Translations under genes and position numbers: made by a program
Shown: positions 42,681-51,130 of the stretch, in pieces
How positions within the stretch are numbered: position 1 is the first letter of the stretch
Layout: every line of letters begins with the position of its first letter
From: Clostridium kluyveri
GTDB taxonomy: Bacteria > Bacillota > Clostridia > Clostridiales > Clostridiaceae
Assembly: GCF_001902295.1 (NCBI RefSeq)
Contig: NZ_CP018335.1
Location: 3,038,001 to 3,102,000, forward strand
Direction of reading: 5' to 3'
DNA length: 64,000 nt
Notes under the pieces: model-generated
Databases searched by the model: none
Told to the model about the DNA's origin: nothing
Seen by the model: only the letters and a program-made list of their open reading frames with translations

Positions 42681-42914
42681 TCAAGGCATAATCTCGACCA
42701 AATTTGGAGAGAAAGATTGCCGATTTAATTTCATTATTCTGTTGAATTCATCATTAGTAATTAGTCCTTTATCAAGCATTGACTTTATTATTTTTTGTGC
42801 AAGGTAATAGTAATAATCCTTACGCATTTGCTCTTCTGTCATTTGATATTTTAATGGAACAGGAAACAGGTTCTGTTCCGTAATTTTTGTTACTGTTCTA
42901 TTTTCATCTTTCAT
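42681..42914 (-). CDS. SHOCT-like small protein heading the recombinase operon
   Basis: A 77-residue protein, MKDENRTVTKITEQNLFPVP then YYYYLAQKIIKSMLDKGLI and LNRQSFSPNLVEIMP. The helix pair before the end resembles the SHOCT (short C-terminal) domain, and proteins ending SFSP..AEIMP are regular partners of clostridial serine recombinases. The ATG at 42914 is used because AGGAGG, in a hairpin arm, lies 11 bases upstream; an ATG ten codons earlier is inside the hairpin loop. Confidence 0.75.
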   Translation of the reverse strand: MKDENRTVTKITEQNLFPVPLKYQMTEEQMRKDYYYYLAQKIIKSMLDKGLITNDEFNRIMKLNRQSFSPNLVEIMP

Positions 42915-42917
42915 AAG

Positions 42918-42953
42918 AAAAAACACCTCCTGCCTAATAGCCATGGCAGGAGG
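42918..42953 (-). terminator. Terminator/RBS-masking hairpin between polymerase and recombinase operons
   Basis: CCTCCTGCC pairs perfectly with GGCAGGAGG around a ten-base loop, followed by TGTTTTTT on the minus strand. It looks like a terminator for the polymerase operon. Its downstream arm also carries the AGGAGG ribosome site of the SHOCT-like gene, so the same hairpin could block translation of the recombinase operon. Confidence 0.75.
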
Positions 42954-42971
42954 TAAAATTGGACATTTTCC
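42938..42971. repeat. 33-base element, copy 1 (polymerase end)
   Basis: TAGCCATGGCAGGAGG and ATTGGACATTTTC on the plus strand match the stretch at 47263-47305 at about 27 of 33 positions. The two copies bracket the whole DUF2800-DUF2815-polymerase operon in direct orientation. Confidence 0.5.
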
Positions 42972-42980
42972 GATATTTCT

Positions 42981-44972
42981 TTAGTCTTTCTTGTAAAACG
43001 TGGTTTCATAGCCATCGGCTCTTAGTAACAAATCTTCAATCCAAGGAGGTGTTCTTCCCATCTGCTCACAAATAGCATCTACGGATACATCTTTGCTACA
43101 TTCGATAATAACCTCATCGTGAACATGACCACAGATAAAGCAATGACTCAAAATCCTGATGGCATACATCAAAATATCACGGCTAATTGCCTGAACGATG
43201 TTTTCCACAAATTTAGATCCGTAACTTTCAATTCTCTCCCATTTCTTCGTAGTACCTACACCCTCATAGGTAACAGACTCTCCTCCAAATTTATTTTCTC
43301 CTATGCGTGGTTTCACATAGGAAAGGCATCTGCTGGAGGGTAGTTTTATAAACAGCATTCCACTTTTACAAATAAAATGAATGCCATGTGTTTCCGTAGA
43401 TATTTTCTGCTTTACTGCACTTTTTACAGCGCGGTCAACATCCCACCAAAATTGAACAATCATAGGATTAGCACTACGCCACGCATCCACAAGTGGCTGC
43501 AGTTCTTCCTCAGCAAGTCCCATTTCAAAGGCTCCCATTGATTTTAATGCTCCAATTGAGCCACCGTAGCCGAGAGCCAGTTCCGCAATCTTTCCTTTCT
43601 GCCTTAGATGTCTATTTACACCGTGCTTTTCCACAGGAACACAAAACATTGCAGAGGCTGATGCACAATAAATATCCCCATTATCCTTAAAAACCTTATT
43701 TCTCCATGTTTCTTTTGCAAGAAAACTAAGCACCCTTGCTTCAATTGCACTAAAGTCCGCTACCACAAATTTCATATCATTTCTTGGCACAAAGGCTGTA
43801 CGGATAAGCTGCGACAGGGTATCTGGAATATCATCATATAAAAATTCCAATGCATCGTACTCGTTTTCTTTTATAAGAGAACGTGCCTGTTCTAAATCCG
43901 GCATATGGTTCTGAGGAAGATTTTGTAGCTGAATCAATCTACCTGCCCATCTACCTGACCTATTTGCACCATAAAATTGGAACATTCCTCTTGCTCGGCC
44001 ATCTTCACAGACTGCGTTTTCCATTGCCTGATACTTCTTTACTGAAGACTTGGCAAGCTGCTGCCTTAAAATAAGCACAGAGCGAAGTGGTTCGGTTGCT
44101 GTTTTCAAAAGGTCTGCAATAACTTTTTTATCAAGTGAATCCGTTTCCAAGCCATTATCGGATAACCACTTTTTCATCTGCTGTACCGAGTTTGGGTTTT
44201 CAAGACTTGTCAGTTTCTGCATATCCTGTGACAACTGATTCTTGGAACGCTCATCAATTGATATGGCATTTGCCACTACATCCATATCAAGTTGAATTCC
44301 TCTGTCATTTATTTTTTGGTCGAGATGATATTCTTCCCATATAAAATTTGGCACGGGGAATTTCTCAAGTTTTACTTGAATAGACATTTCTACTTCCACA
44401 TCTCGTTTGTTATAAGATATAAAGGAGCTCCACTTTGCCATATCATGGTGAGGAAGATTTCGTATCCTTCCACCGTTGGTTTTGGTTGGCTTACATGGTA
44501 CACAAAAATATCGTATAAGTTCTTTACCTTCTTTTAACTTTTGTTCTTCAAGTCCAAGCACTGCACCTACACCTGCAAGGGAAAGGGGAAGTCCCATATA
44601 TGCAGACCATATCATGGAACACCTCCATGATCTAGGGTCAAGATAATCTCCCACAGTATCTTCCGGAATACTGTAACTGTAAAAGTACTGTGGATAGTAT
44701 TTTTTCAAATATGCCGATAAGCATATTCTTTCAAACTGAGCATTAAACGCCCATTTGATGATGGTTCCATCTGTTAATGCCATGATGATATCTACCGGGA
44801 TTGTTTCTCCCTGTGCCAGATCTACAATAATAACGTCCGAGCCGTTTATGGAATATCCAAACAGTAATATCTTAAACATAGAGGATTGCACATATTTATA
44901 AACTCCACTTTTTTGCAAATTTACATCAGAAAATGTTTCTATATCAATCGAGATTGTCTTAATTTTGCTCAT
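42981..44972 (-). CDS. Phage DNA polymerase, family A
   Basis: A 663-residue DNA polymerase. The N-terminal third is a 3'-5' exonuclease domain (SIDIETFSDVNL). The polymerase domain has motif A DFSAIEARVLSFLA near residue 415, motif B RQKGKIAELALGYGGS and motif C HVHDEVIIE near residue 620. It is the type found with DUF2800 and DUF2815 proteins in Firmicute phages and elements, and replicates the element. It is complete and starts after GGAGGCGAATT. The primase-helicase that normally follows is absent here; recombinases come next. Confidence 0.95.
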   Translation of the reverse strand: MSKIKTISIDIETFSDVNLQKSGVYKYVQSSMFKILLFGYSINGSDVIIVDLAQGETIPVDIIMALTDGTIIKWAFNAQFERICLSAYLKKYYPQYFYSYSIPEDTVGDYLDPRSWRCSMIWSAYMGLPLSLAGVGAVLGLEEQKLKEGKELIRYFCVPCKPTKTNGGRIRNLPHHDMAKWSSFISYNKRDVEVEMSIQVKLEKFPVPNFIWEEYHLDQKINDRGIQLDMDVVANAISIDERSKNQLSQDMQKLTSLENPNSVQQMKKWLSDNGLETDSLDKKVIADLLKTATEPLRSVLILRQQLAKSSVKKYQAMENAVCEDGRARGMFQFYGANRSGRWAGRLIQLQNLPQNHMPDLEQARSLIKENEYDALEFLYDDIPDTLSQLIRTAFVPRNDMKFVVADFSAIEARVLSFLAKETWRNKVFKDNGDIYCASASAMFCVPVEKHGVNRHLRQKGKIAELALGYGGSIGALKSMGAFEMGLAEEELQPLVDAWRSANPMIVQFWWDVDRAVKSAVKQKISTETHGIHFICKSGMLFIKLPSSRCLSYVKPRIGENKFGGESVTYEGVGTTKKWERIESYGSKFVENIVQAISRDILMYAIRILSHCFICGHVHDEVIIECSKDVSVDAICEQMGRTPPWIEDLLLRADGYETTFYKKD

Positions 44973-44997
44973 AATTCGCCTCCATCACTATGATAAA

Positions 44998-45022
44998 GGC
45001 GGCAAAGATGAACTCTGCCGCC
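44998..45022 (-). terminator. Hairpin between DUF2815 gene and polymerase gene
   Basis: GGCGGCA pairs with TGCCGCC around an 11-base loop, followed by TTTATC on the minus strand. A partial terminator could lower polymerase expression relative to the DNA-binding protein. Confidence 0.45.
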
Positions 45023-45040
45023 CCGTTTATTTGCTAATTG

Positions 45041-45604
45041 TTAAGACAAGAACCCATCATCTTCCTCTATAGCAAAATCATCCTCTGCACGAGATTTACC
45101 GCCAAGAGGCTCTCCATCCTTAATCTTCTGAAGATTATTAAGACCGCAGGCAATGCCCTTGTTACCGTTGGAATTGAAAGCATAAAAGCTAATGCTGGCA
45201 CGGCCGTAAACACCACTATACACTTCACTTCTCTCGATAATCGGCTGACGGTCTGCATCTACAATACCCGGTGCAGCCGCACTGTTGGCATTGATAAAAT
45301 AGCTGTCTGCATATGCAGGGTCATCCGGTCTTTCCATATCACCATCACGAAGAGGTTTTTTAAGTACAGAAAGTGCAGGAACTGTTTTACCATTGCCCTT
45401 AAGTTTACCCTGACCTTCCTCGTATGCAGCCTGAATAGCCGTCTGAATTTTCTCCACTGTATTTGTATCGGACTTAGGAATAATGAGACTGACACTGTAC
45501 TTCGGTGCGCCTCCGTTGATTGACTTAGGGTCCCATACATTTGCATAAGACCATCTTGTTTCTGGACCTGTGATTACCTTCATTGGATTATTAATAATTG
45601 ACAT
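45041..45604 (-). CDS. DUF2815 protein, probable single-strand DNA-binding protein
   Basis: A 187-residue acidic-tailed protein: MSIINNPMKVITGPETRWSY at the start, SLIIPKSDTNTVEKIQTAI near residue 40, and DDFAIEEDDGFLS at the end. DUF2815 proteins resemble T7 gp2.5, binding single-stranded DNA with an acidic C-terminal tail that contacts the polymerase. It lies between the DUF2800 nuclease and polymerase genes. AAGGAGGAAA precedes the start. Confidence 0.88.
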   Translation of the reverse strand: MSIINNPMKVITGPETRWSYANVWDPKSINGGAPKYSVSLIIPKSDTNTVEKIQTAIQAAYEEGQGKLKGNGKTVPALSVLKKPLRDGDMERPDDPAYADSYFINANSAAAPGIVDADRQPIIERSEVYSGVYGRASISFYAFNSNGNKGIACGLNNLQKIKDGEPLGGKSRAEDDFAIEEDDGFLS

Positions 45605-45617
45605 AATAGTTTCCTCC

Positions 45618-46739
45618 TTAATTTTCACTAAAATCTTCTATTGCTGTATTCATTGCCGGACGCTTGTCACTCTCCGGCACAAGTGTTGGTTTGCCCTGAG
45701 GTTTATACACAAAACCACCAAGTATCTCTTCAAATTTCTTTTTACCGAGAATTTTTTGCATTGCCGTAATTCCTGCCACCTTCTTTTCATATGGGTCAAA
45801 GCCTTCACTGGATACGGCTTTTGCAACCTCATCTTCATCGATATATTTTCGATTAGAACGACCTTCAACAACCTTAAATCCATTATATTTTGCGCCAATT
45901 AATGCCTGCTGCAATGCGTACTCTTTCACATCTTCTGCCCAAGATGATAATTCATCTACTTTTGAAAGAATGACTGCAATTTCCTCATCACTTAATGTGG
46001 CAGGCATTTTAAAATCATACCTAGCAAGTTCCATGTTGTACTCCATACGCTTGCGACATTTGGCTTTCACTTTACAGAACTGACAATGCTCTCCAGCTTT
46101 GAAATCTCCTTCTCCTGCGAAGGCAAGTTTTGCCGTAGGAACAAGGATTTCTTCTGCCCACTTTATAAGTTCTGCCTTGGAAATAGAGTAGGTACTGATG
46201 TTTTCTCTTCGTGGCTGGTAAATAGTCATATTGACAGTATCAATATCATAAATGCCGTCAAATAACTCCAATGCACCCAAAGCGTAACACATCATCTGAG
46301 GATTATGTTCTGATGATACAAGCACTCCAAGACCGTGCTTATAGTCAATTACCGATACAGTACCATCAGCAACAATCACGCAGTCTCCAGTACCAAAGCC
46401 TTCCTCTACATACTTAGAAAAATCTAATTTCTGTTCAATTAACAGGATGGGGTCTGTGCATTTTTCCTTTGCTTTGGTAAGCTGTTCTGCCACATAACCT
46501 GCGTAACCATCGGCACATTCTTCCATTTTCTCATCATAAAATGAAAGGTTTTTTATGGGGTTCTCACATTTCATTCCCAGCAGTTTCTTCAACTTATACT
46601 CACAAAGCGTATGTGCATTTGTACCTTGTAAGGCATATTCACTGCCTTTATCTTCATATTCTGCACACAACCTTGCCGATGGTGGGCAAGAAAGCCATCT
46701 GTGGCTACTTGATGCAGAAAGCAGTGCGTGTTTTCCCAT
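45618..46739 (-). CDS. DUF2800 protein, PD-(D/E)xK (Cas4/RecB-like) nuclease
   Basis: A 373-residue protein. The front has LLSASSSHRWLSCPPSARLC, the middle FGTGDCVIVADGTVSVIDYK (nuclease core Asp and Asp-Tyr-Lys), and Cys residues at CQFCKVKAKC suggest an iron-sulfur cluster as in Cas4 and AddB. The family processes DNA ends or recombination intermediates in phages. It is part of the replication module with DUF2815 and the polymerase. Confidence 0.9.
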   Translation of the reverse strand: MGKHALLSASSSHRWLSCPPSARLCAEYEDKGSEYALQGTNAHTLCEYKLKKLLGMKCENPIKNLSFYDEKMEECADGYAGYVAEQLTKAKEKCTDPILLIEQKLDFSKYVEEGFGTGDCVIVADGTVSVIDYKHGLGVLVSSEHNPQMMCYALGALELFDGIYDIDTVNMTIYQPRRENISTYSISKAELIKWAEEILVPTAKLAFAGEGDFKAGEHCQFCKVKAKCRKRMEYNMELARYDFKMPATLSDEEIAVILSKVDELSSWAEDVKEYALQQALIGAKYNGFKVVEGRSNRKYIDEDEVAKAVSSEGFDPYEKKVAGITAMQKILGKKKFEEILGGFVYKPQGKPTLVPESDKRPAMNTAIEDFSEN

Positions 46740-46740
46740 A

Positions 46741-47031
46741 TCAAAGCACCTCTACTTCAGCAAGTAATGCTGCATATTTCGATGGGTCAATTTCAGACAA
46801 CTTGTCTGCTCCATATTTAATAAGAAGTTTTTTGACCTGTGCCGTATGACCGTTACGGGATTTTTCCGCCAATACCTTACGAACATCTGTAAGCGTAAGT
46901 GCTTTTTCCTGCTTGTCCTGTGAATCATCAGAACTGAACATCTGAGTCAGCGTTTCGGATATCCCTATAAGGATTTCTCCACAATGCTTTAATTCTGCAA
47001 GTTTTGCTGTAAGTTCATTCATTTTACTCAT
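46741..47031 (-). CDS. Small phage protein of the DUF2800 module
   Basis: A 96-residue protein starting MSKMNELTAKLAELKHCGE, with LTLTDVRKVLAEKSRNG and AQVKKLLIKYGADKLSEID. It resembles Rrp5-like or HU-neighbour small phage proteins that accompany DUF2800; a DNA-binding role is possible. It overlaps the stop of the upstream gene by eight bases. Confidence 0.72.
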   Translation of the reverse strand: MSKMNELTAKLAELKHCGEILIGISETLTQMFSSDDSQDKQEKALTLTDVRKVLAEKSRNGHTAQVKKLLIKYGADKLSEIDPSKYAALLAEVEVL

Positions 47032-47224
47032 GAATTTGTCCTCCTTCCTTGATTTCTGTAATTGCCAATTCCGAAACAGTGTCACCCGGTACGATGATGG
47101 TCAGTTTGTGCTTGTCACCGAGAAGAAAACGCAAGAGGCGTTCTCGCACGGTAACATTGCGGCAACTGACAACACCTTCCTTCTTTGGCTTTTTGGATAC
47201 ACTGATTGTCAAGTTGTGTCCCAT
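47024..47224 (-). CDS. Small conserved protein at the head of the DUF2800 module
   Basis: A 66-residue basic protein, MGHNLTISVSKKPKKEGVV then TVRERLLRFLLGDKHKLTI. It is the first gene of the replication operon and is common in clostridial elements with this polymerase module. No known function. The ATG at 47224 follows GAGGTG by six bases. Confidence 0.65.
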   Translation of the reverse strand: MGHNLTISVSKKPKKEGVVSCRNVTVRERLLRFLLGDKHKLTIIVPGDTVSELAITEIKEGGQIHE

Positions 47225-47262
47225 ATCCGTCACCTCTTTCCGAGGGTCTTTTTTGTTACCCT

Positions 47263-47305
47263 CTACTTATTAGCCACGGGAGGAGGACATATTGGACAAC
47301 TTTCA
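47263..47305. repeat. 33-base element, copy 2 (head of DUF2800 operon)
   Basis: TAGCCACGGGAGGAGG and ATTGGACAACTTTC on the plus strand are the second copy of the element at 42938-42971. Here it lies between the lysis-gene terminator and the first gene of the replication module. Confidence 0.5.
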
Positions 47306-47342
47306 AAAAAAAGCCTGCAAGAGTGATTAAACTCCTACAGAC
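47303..47342 (-). terminator. Terminator after the prophage B lysis genes
   Basis: On the minus strand a 12-base-pair stem, GTCTGTAGGAGT with ACTCTTGCAGGC (three G-T pairs), is followed by eight T. It ends the late operon of prophage B 14 bases after the amidase stop and marks the right place for the phage end. Confidence 0.8.
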
Positions 47343-47355
47343 AATTCCTTATTCA

Positions 47356-48027
47356 TTATTCAGATTTAATATAAGCATCTTTAAACCCAGCTGATTTTGC
47401 TTTGGCAAGTTGTGCATCAGCATTTTCTTTTGCTGAATAAGCCCCAACAATCACTCTATAAAGAGTTTGACCCTTAACTTCTGGCTGTGGTTCAATATAG
47501 TTAATTCCTAATTCAGCTAAGATTGCTTTTGCAATTGCTTTTATAATCTCATTTTTTTTTGCATCAAATAAAGTATTGTCTCCTGTATTATCAATAAAGC
47601 CCATCTCAACAAGCACTGCTGAAGCCTTGGTTTCTCTTAATACATGATAGTTAGCCTCTTTAACCCCTCTATCTACAAATCCCAAATTCACAAGAGATGT
47701 TTGTATAGTTTGAACCAAACTTTTAGATTTTGCTCCTGGATTTAAATAAGTATAGGCTTCTACTCCTTTCGCTTGCTCTGGCTGAAAGGCATTTCTGTGG
47801 AAGGATATGAAATAATCATAAGTATTTCTATTTTCAAAATTACTTCTATCATTAAGGCTTACTGTGACATCTGAGGTTCTTGTTTCATCTACAACTACAC
47901 CATATTTTCTAACTTCTGCTGCTACAGATTTACCTAGGTCTAATACATCATTACTTTCTTTTCTTCCATTGTAACAAGCACCGCTGTCCTCTCCACCATG
48001 TCCATAATCAAAACATAGCCTTGTCAT
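47356..48027 (-). CDS. Endolysin: N-acetylmuramoyl-L-alanine amidase (Amidase_3) with SPOR-like tail
   Basis: A 223-residue lytic enzyme. Residues 1-170 form the Amidase_3 domain: CFDYGHGGEDSGA with the first zinc His, SFHRNAF with the second, and LVEMGFIDN with the catalytic Glu. The C-terminal 45 residues, YRVIVGAYSAKENADAQLAKA, look like a SPOR peptidoglycan-binding repeat. It cuts the cell wall at the end of the lytic cycle. Its start overlaps the holin stop by one base. Confidence 0.93.
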   Translation of the reverse strand: MTRLCFDYGHGGEDSGACYNGRKESNDVLDLGKSVAAEVRKYGVVVDETRTSDVTVSLNDRSNFENRNTYDYFISFHRNAFQPEQAKGVEAYTYLNPGAKSKSLVQTIQTSLVNLGFVDRGVKEANYHVLRETKASAVLVEMGFIDNTGDNTLFDAKKNEIIKAIAKAILAELGINYIEPQPEVKGQTLYRVIVGAYSAKENADAQLAKAKSAGFKDAYIKSE

Positions 48028-48425
48028 TATTTATCTCCCCCTTTATTTATTTGACCTAAAATATCCTTTAACTTTTCAGGTATTGGAAGCCCTACCTTGG
48101 CTGAGTTTTCTATTATGCTGATTCCTTCGTTAGAAATATAGAAAAAAATAACAGCACTACGAACTGCACTGCCGTTTTTGAGCAATTGAACATCTATTAT
48201 ATTTCCTATACCTACAAACACAAATATTAAAACCTTTTTAAATATTCCCCTGAACCCAATCTCACTGGACAGCTTTTTCTCAAGCACTGCTATCATAAGT
48301 CCTGTAATATAGTCAATAACCACAAAAGCAACCAGTGCATACATAAGACCATCACAGCCTCCTAAAAACCAGCCGATGTAACCGCCAGCAGCTGTAAATA
48401 CAGCCTGAAAAATATTAACTTTCAT
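48027..48425 (-). CDS. Phage holin (TcdE/Cph1-type)
   Basis: A 132-residue membrane protein with three hydrophobic segments (IGWFLGGCDGLMYALVAFVV, ILIFVFVGIGNIIDV-like region near 70 and AVIFFYISNEGISII). The motif ISNEGISIIEN is typical of the family holin_4 group, to which clostridial TcdE belongs. It forms pores that release the amidase. The start is MKVNIFQAVF with GGGGGAGAG upstream; the longer frame has no ribosome site. Confidence 0.9.
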   Translation of the reverse strand: MKVNIFQAVFTAAGGYIGWFLGGCDGLMYALVAFVVIDYITGLMIAVLEKKLSSEIGFRGIFKKVLIFVFVGIGNIIDVQLLKNGSAVRSAVIFFYISNEGISIIENSAKVGLPIPEKLKDILGQINKGGDK

Positions 48426-48450
48426 TCCTCTCTCCCCCATCTTAGAACTT

Positions 48451-49815
48451 TTAATGTGCCGGCATATCCAGTGGATATATATAATCACAGGTAAACTCAT
48501 ATTGTATTTTCATGGTATTTGTAGGTGTCTTTGTCACTGTCTCTGGAATCAATGTATGAGCTGAAGCGGGTACAACATACTGCTGTTTCAATTGTCCATA
48601 GCTGCTGTCAGTGTAGGTAAATATAGTAGATGTATCACTGTCCCAGGAAATACTGTCATAGTTAGTAGAAGTAAAGTTTGAAGTGCCATACACTGTTAAA
48701 TCCTCATTTAACTGGAGGCATGTGCCGTATTCTATTATTGCCCACAATTTATTATTGGTTATTTTAGTTAAAGTAATTAAGCCAATACTCCCTGTGTATA
48801 TTTCAGTTTTACTGGCAAAAGTGCCGTCTTTATTATACTTTGCTATACAGCTTTTATATTTGGAACTTGACCCAGAAGTATCTGTGCAGCCATTGTAAGT
48901 TATATACACATAAGCAGCATTTACTGCTATATCATAATACTGCACACTAGAAACAAGATCATCAGGTACTGCTGCACTTTTAGGGTAAGATAAGATTACC
49001 GTAAAATTTTTATCAAGTTTTTTAAAAGATCCATCACTTATAAGAATCCAGAAGTTTGTGCCATCATAAGCTATTGCTTTAACTTGAACTGACAGGGTTA
49101 TATTATCTTTCTTAACACCTGTTGTTTTATCATATACCACTAAGGTTGTGGTATTTCTAATTAAGGCATAAAGGTTTGTTTCATCAGTACACAGATTATA
49201 GTAAGGCAGGGAACTCCCGCTGCTCCCTGTTTCTAATGCAGTTTTAGGATACAGACTATTAATTTTAGGGCTCTGTGCAATATCCTGGGTACTAGCTCCA
49301 CCTGTCCAGTATATACTTTTAAAAGTACCATTAGCAGCACTGGTTGGAAAATCTATGACATAATGCCTTGTACCTGATGCATCAGTATTACTTCTTGTAG
49401 TTTCACTTTTATTTACAGTTCCCCTCAGCACATCACTTCCGCTGTAAGTATACCATGCATCCGCATAACCTATAATGCTTCCCCAGGTAAAGTAGTCATA
49501 AAGGTCTTCTGCAATATCTCCTGTAGTTAGTGCCATTACCCTAAATGGATAAGTTGTGTATATATCACTTAGTATATTCTCTTGCATATTATCTAACATA
49601 GGATAATAAAATCCGTCAAGGTAAGCCATATTACCAAATACAGCTGATATTCTATTTTCACTTTTAGCTTCATAGGTCTGTTTTCCTGTTAGAGCATCAT
49701 AAAGCTTTACTGTAGCTGTGCCTGTAAAGGGTAATATTAACTTTTTCTTTGGAATTTCTATTTCAGTTTCTTTTATTAAGTTTTTGCTGTAGGATAAACT
49801 TTGTTTATAGGGCAT
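48451..49815 (-). CDS. Phage tail protein with beta-propeller-like repeats
   Basis: A 454-residue protein. Residues 1-130 have a tail-attachment-like part; residues 190-400 contain repeated strands of the type YALIRNTTTLVVYDKTTGV, FWILISDGSFKKLDKNF and LWAIIEYGTCLQLNEDL, which resembles a propeller with Tyr-Asp-Lys-Asn blades. It ends with VTKTPTNTMKIQYEF. Its place before the lysis genes suggests a receptor-binding tail tip or fibre part. Starts MPYKQSLSYSK after AGGAGG. Confidence 0.7.
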   Translation of the reverse strand: MPYKQSLSYSKNLIKETEIEIPKKKLILPFTGTATVKLYDALTGKQTYEAKSENRISAVFGNMAYLDGFYYPMLDNMQENILSDIYTTYPFRVMALTTGDIAEDLYDYFTWGSIIGYADAWYTYSGSDVLRGTVNKSETTRSNTDASGTRHYVIDFPTSAANGTFKSIYWTGGASTQDIAQSPKINSLYPKTALETGSSGSSLPYYNLCTDETNLYALIRNTTTLVVYDKTTGVKKDNITLSVQVKAIAYDGTNFWILISDGSFKKLDKNFTVILSYPKSAAVPDDLVSSVQYYDIAVNAAYVYITYNGCTDTSGSSSKYKSCIAKYNKDGTFASKTEIYTGSIGLITLTKITNNKLWAIIEYGTCLQLNEDLTVYGTSNFTSTNYDSISWDSDTSTIFTYTDSSYGQLKQQYVVPASAHTLIPETVTKTPTNTMKIQYEFTCDYIYPLDMPAH

Positions 49816-49911
49816 GAGTTTCCTCCTCTCTAAAATTTTGCATATAAAAAAGCCTATACCCGCTCTAGGTAAAGACTTTTGTCATCTAAAAAGAACAATG
49901 TGAACTAGCAA

Positions 49912-49951
49912 AAAATAGTAGCCCCGACCCGTAATTAGAAGCTACTATTTT
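49912..49951. terminator. Bidirectional terminator hairpin
   Basis: AAAATAGTAGC (49912-49922) pairs with GCTACTATTTT (49941-49951), flanked by A and T runs on both sides. It lies between the regulator gene and the tail protein gene and can stop transcription from either side. Confidence 0.7.
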
Positions 49952-49988
49952 TATATCATAAAATATCCATTACCAATCATTTTCAAGT

Positions 49989-50036
49989 GATATAGTCTTT
50001 TCATTAAAAAAGGATATAGTCTTTTCATTAAAAAAG
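49989..50036. repeat. 24-bp perfect tandem duplication
   Basis: GATATAGTCTTTTCATTAAA plus AAAG occurs twice in a row (49989-50012, 50013-50036), just downstream of the regulator gene. A recent replication slippage event; no function apparent. Confidence 0.85.
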
Positions 50037-50068
50037 GATACACTCAACTCTTTTTGCCAACTTTAGTG

Positions 50069-51100
50069 TTATTCCAACAGAAATTTTATTCTAGAATCAT
50101 TTTTCACAAAATCAAGGGTTTTATCTTTTTTAAATGCCCCTTTTACTGCTCTTTCATATTTATCTTTGTCCCAAGTGTTTGTCACATTAAATTTAATATG
50201 CTTATAAAGCTTTGACTTCATAGAATTATCCATGCTACTTGCTTCATTTACCATATTTATAATCATTTCAATAGCTTTTTCTTTATCCTGTTTTTCTCTT
50301 GCTAAAGATAAATCTAATTGATATTTATTGTATGCTCCTAAATCAAATACATCAGAAACCTTTTTAGCACGCTCTATGTATTCTTCTGCTTCACCAAATT
50401 TCTTTTCTTTGTATAACAGTGCTATTATAAAAGATAAAGCAGCAAATGTTTTATGAGCATTTCCCCTTAATATGCCTTCATAAATGCCATAAGCCTCATC
50501 AATTTCCCCGCTACTTTCAAATAATAATGCCTGTTGAATTTTTTTGTCTACATCTACTTCTGGAATTTTATCTAATGATTCTTGAGCTTTTTTATACTCT
50601 TTTTTCATCCTATACATTGCTGATAATTCTAATTTTGCCATAGAAGCTGTCTTTTCTTTATTACTTCCTGCTACAAGTTCAAGCCAAGTAATAATTTTTC
50701 TTTCATATTTATCTTTTTCCTCAATTTGAGACCCCAATAAATATATTCTTAATACTACTGATATCCAATATGTCAACTCATCACAACTTGGATATTGTTT
50801 AATTAATTCACTGGCCTTTTCAAAAGCCTTTTGGAATCCCTCCTTTGATGCCATTTCACCTACCTCTCTTGTAATCTTTTTTACTTCTACATCTGTTAAT
50901 TCCTCATTAAATGCTAATAAAGTATTAACATCAATTTTTAAAACACGTGCAAGAGGTGCTAACAGTGCTATATCTGGACATGATATTCCGCTTTCCCATT
51001 TATTTACTGCTGGTGCACTTATATTCAAATAATTAGCAACTTGCTCTTGAGTAAGATCTTCCTTTTTTCTATAATTTCTAATAACCTCACTTATTCTCAT
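50069..51100 (-). CDS. XRE-family regulator with TPR-like C-terminal repeats
   Basis: A 343-residue protein. Residues 1-60 are an XRE helix-turn-helix (LTQEQVANYLNISAPAVNKW), and residues 90-340 are all-helical with repeat-like blocks (YKKAQESLDKI, FGEAEEYIERAKKV, DKEKAIEMIINMV) as in Rgg/PlcR-type regulators that bind peptides. It belongs to the second cargo island, in prophage B. Two inverted repeats with the same half-site lie upstream (51131-51156 and 51216-51234) and probably serve as its operators. Confidence 0.85.
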   Translation of the reverse strand: MRISEVIRNYRKKEDLTQEQVANYLNISAPAVNKWESGISCPDIALLAPLARVLKIDVNTLLAFNEELTDVEVKKITREVGEMASKEGFQKAFEKASELIKQYPSCDELTYWISVVLRIYLLGSQIEEKDKYERKIITWLELVAGSNKEKTASMAKLELSAMYRMKKEYKKAQESLDKIPEVDVDKKIQQALLFESSGEIDEAYGIYEGILRGNAHKTFAALSFIIALLYKEKKFGEAEEYIERAKKVSDVFDLGAYNKYQLDLSLAREKQDKEKAIEMIINMVNEASSMDNSMKSKLYKHIKFNVTNTWDKDKYERAVKGAFKKDKTLDFVKNDSRIKFLLE

Positions 51101-51130
51101 AAAAATAACTCCTCCATTTATTTGTATATC

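Noticed and set aside
45038..45523. 161-residue plus-strand frame over the DUF2815 gene
   Set aside because: Antisense shadow of a well-recognised gene, without a ribosome site.
45618..46739. Cas4 of a CRISPR system
   Set aside because: The protein has a Cas4-like nuclease fold and Cys residues, but its neighbours are the DUF2815 and polymerase genes of a phage replication module.
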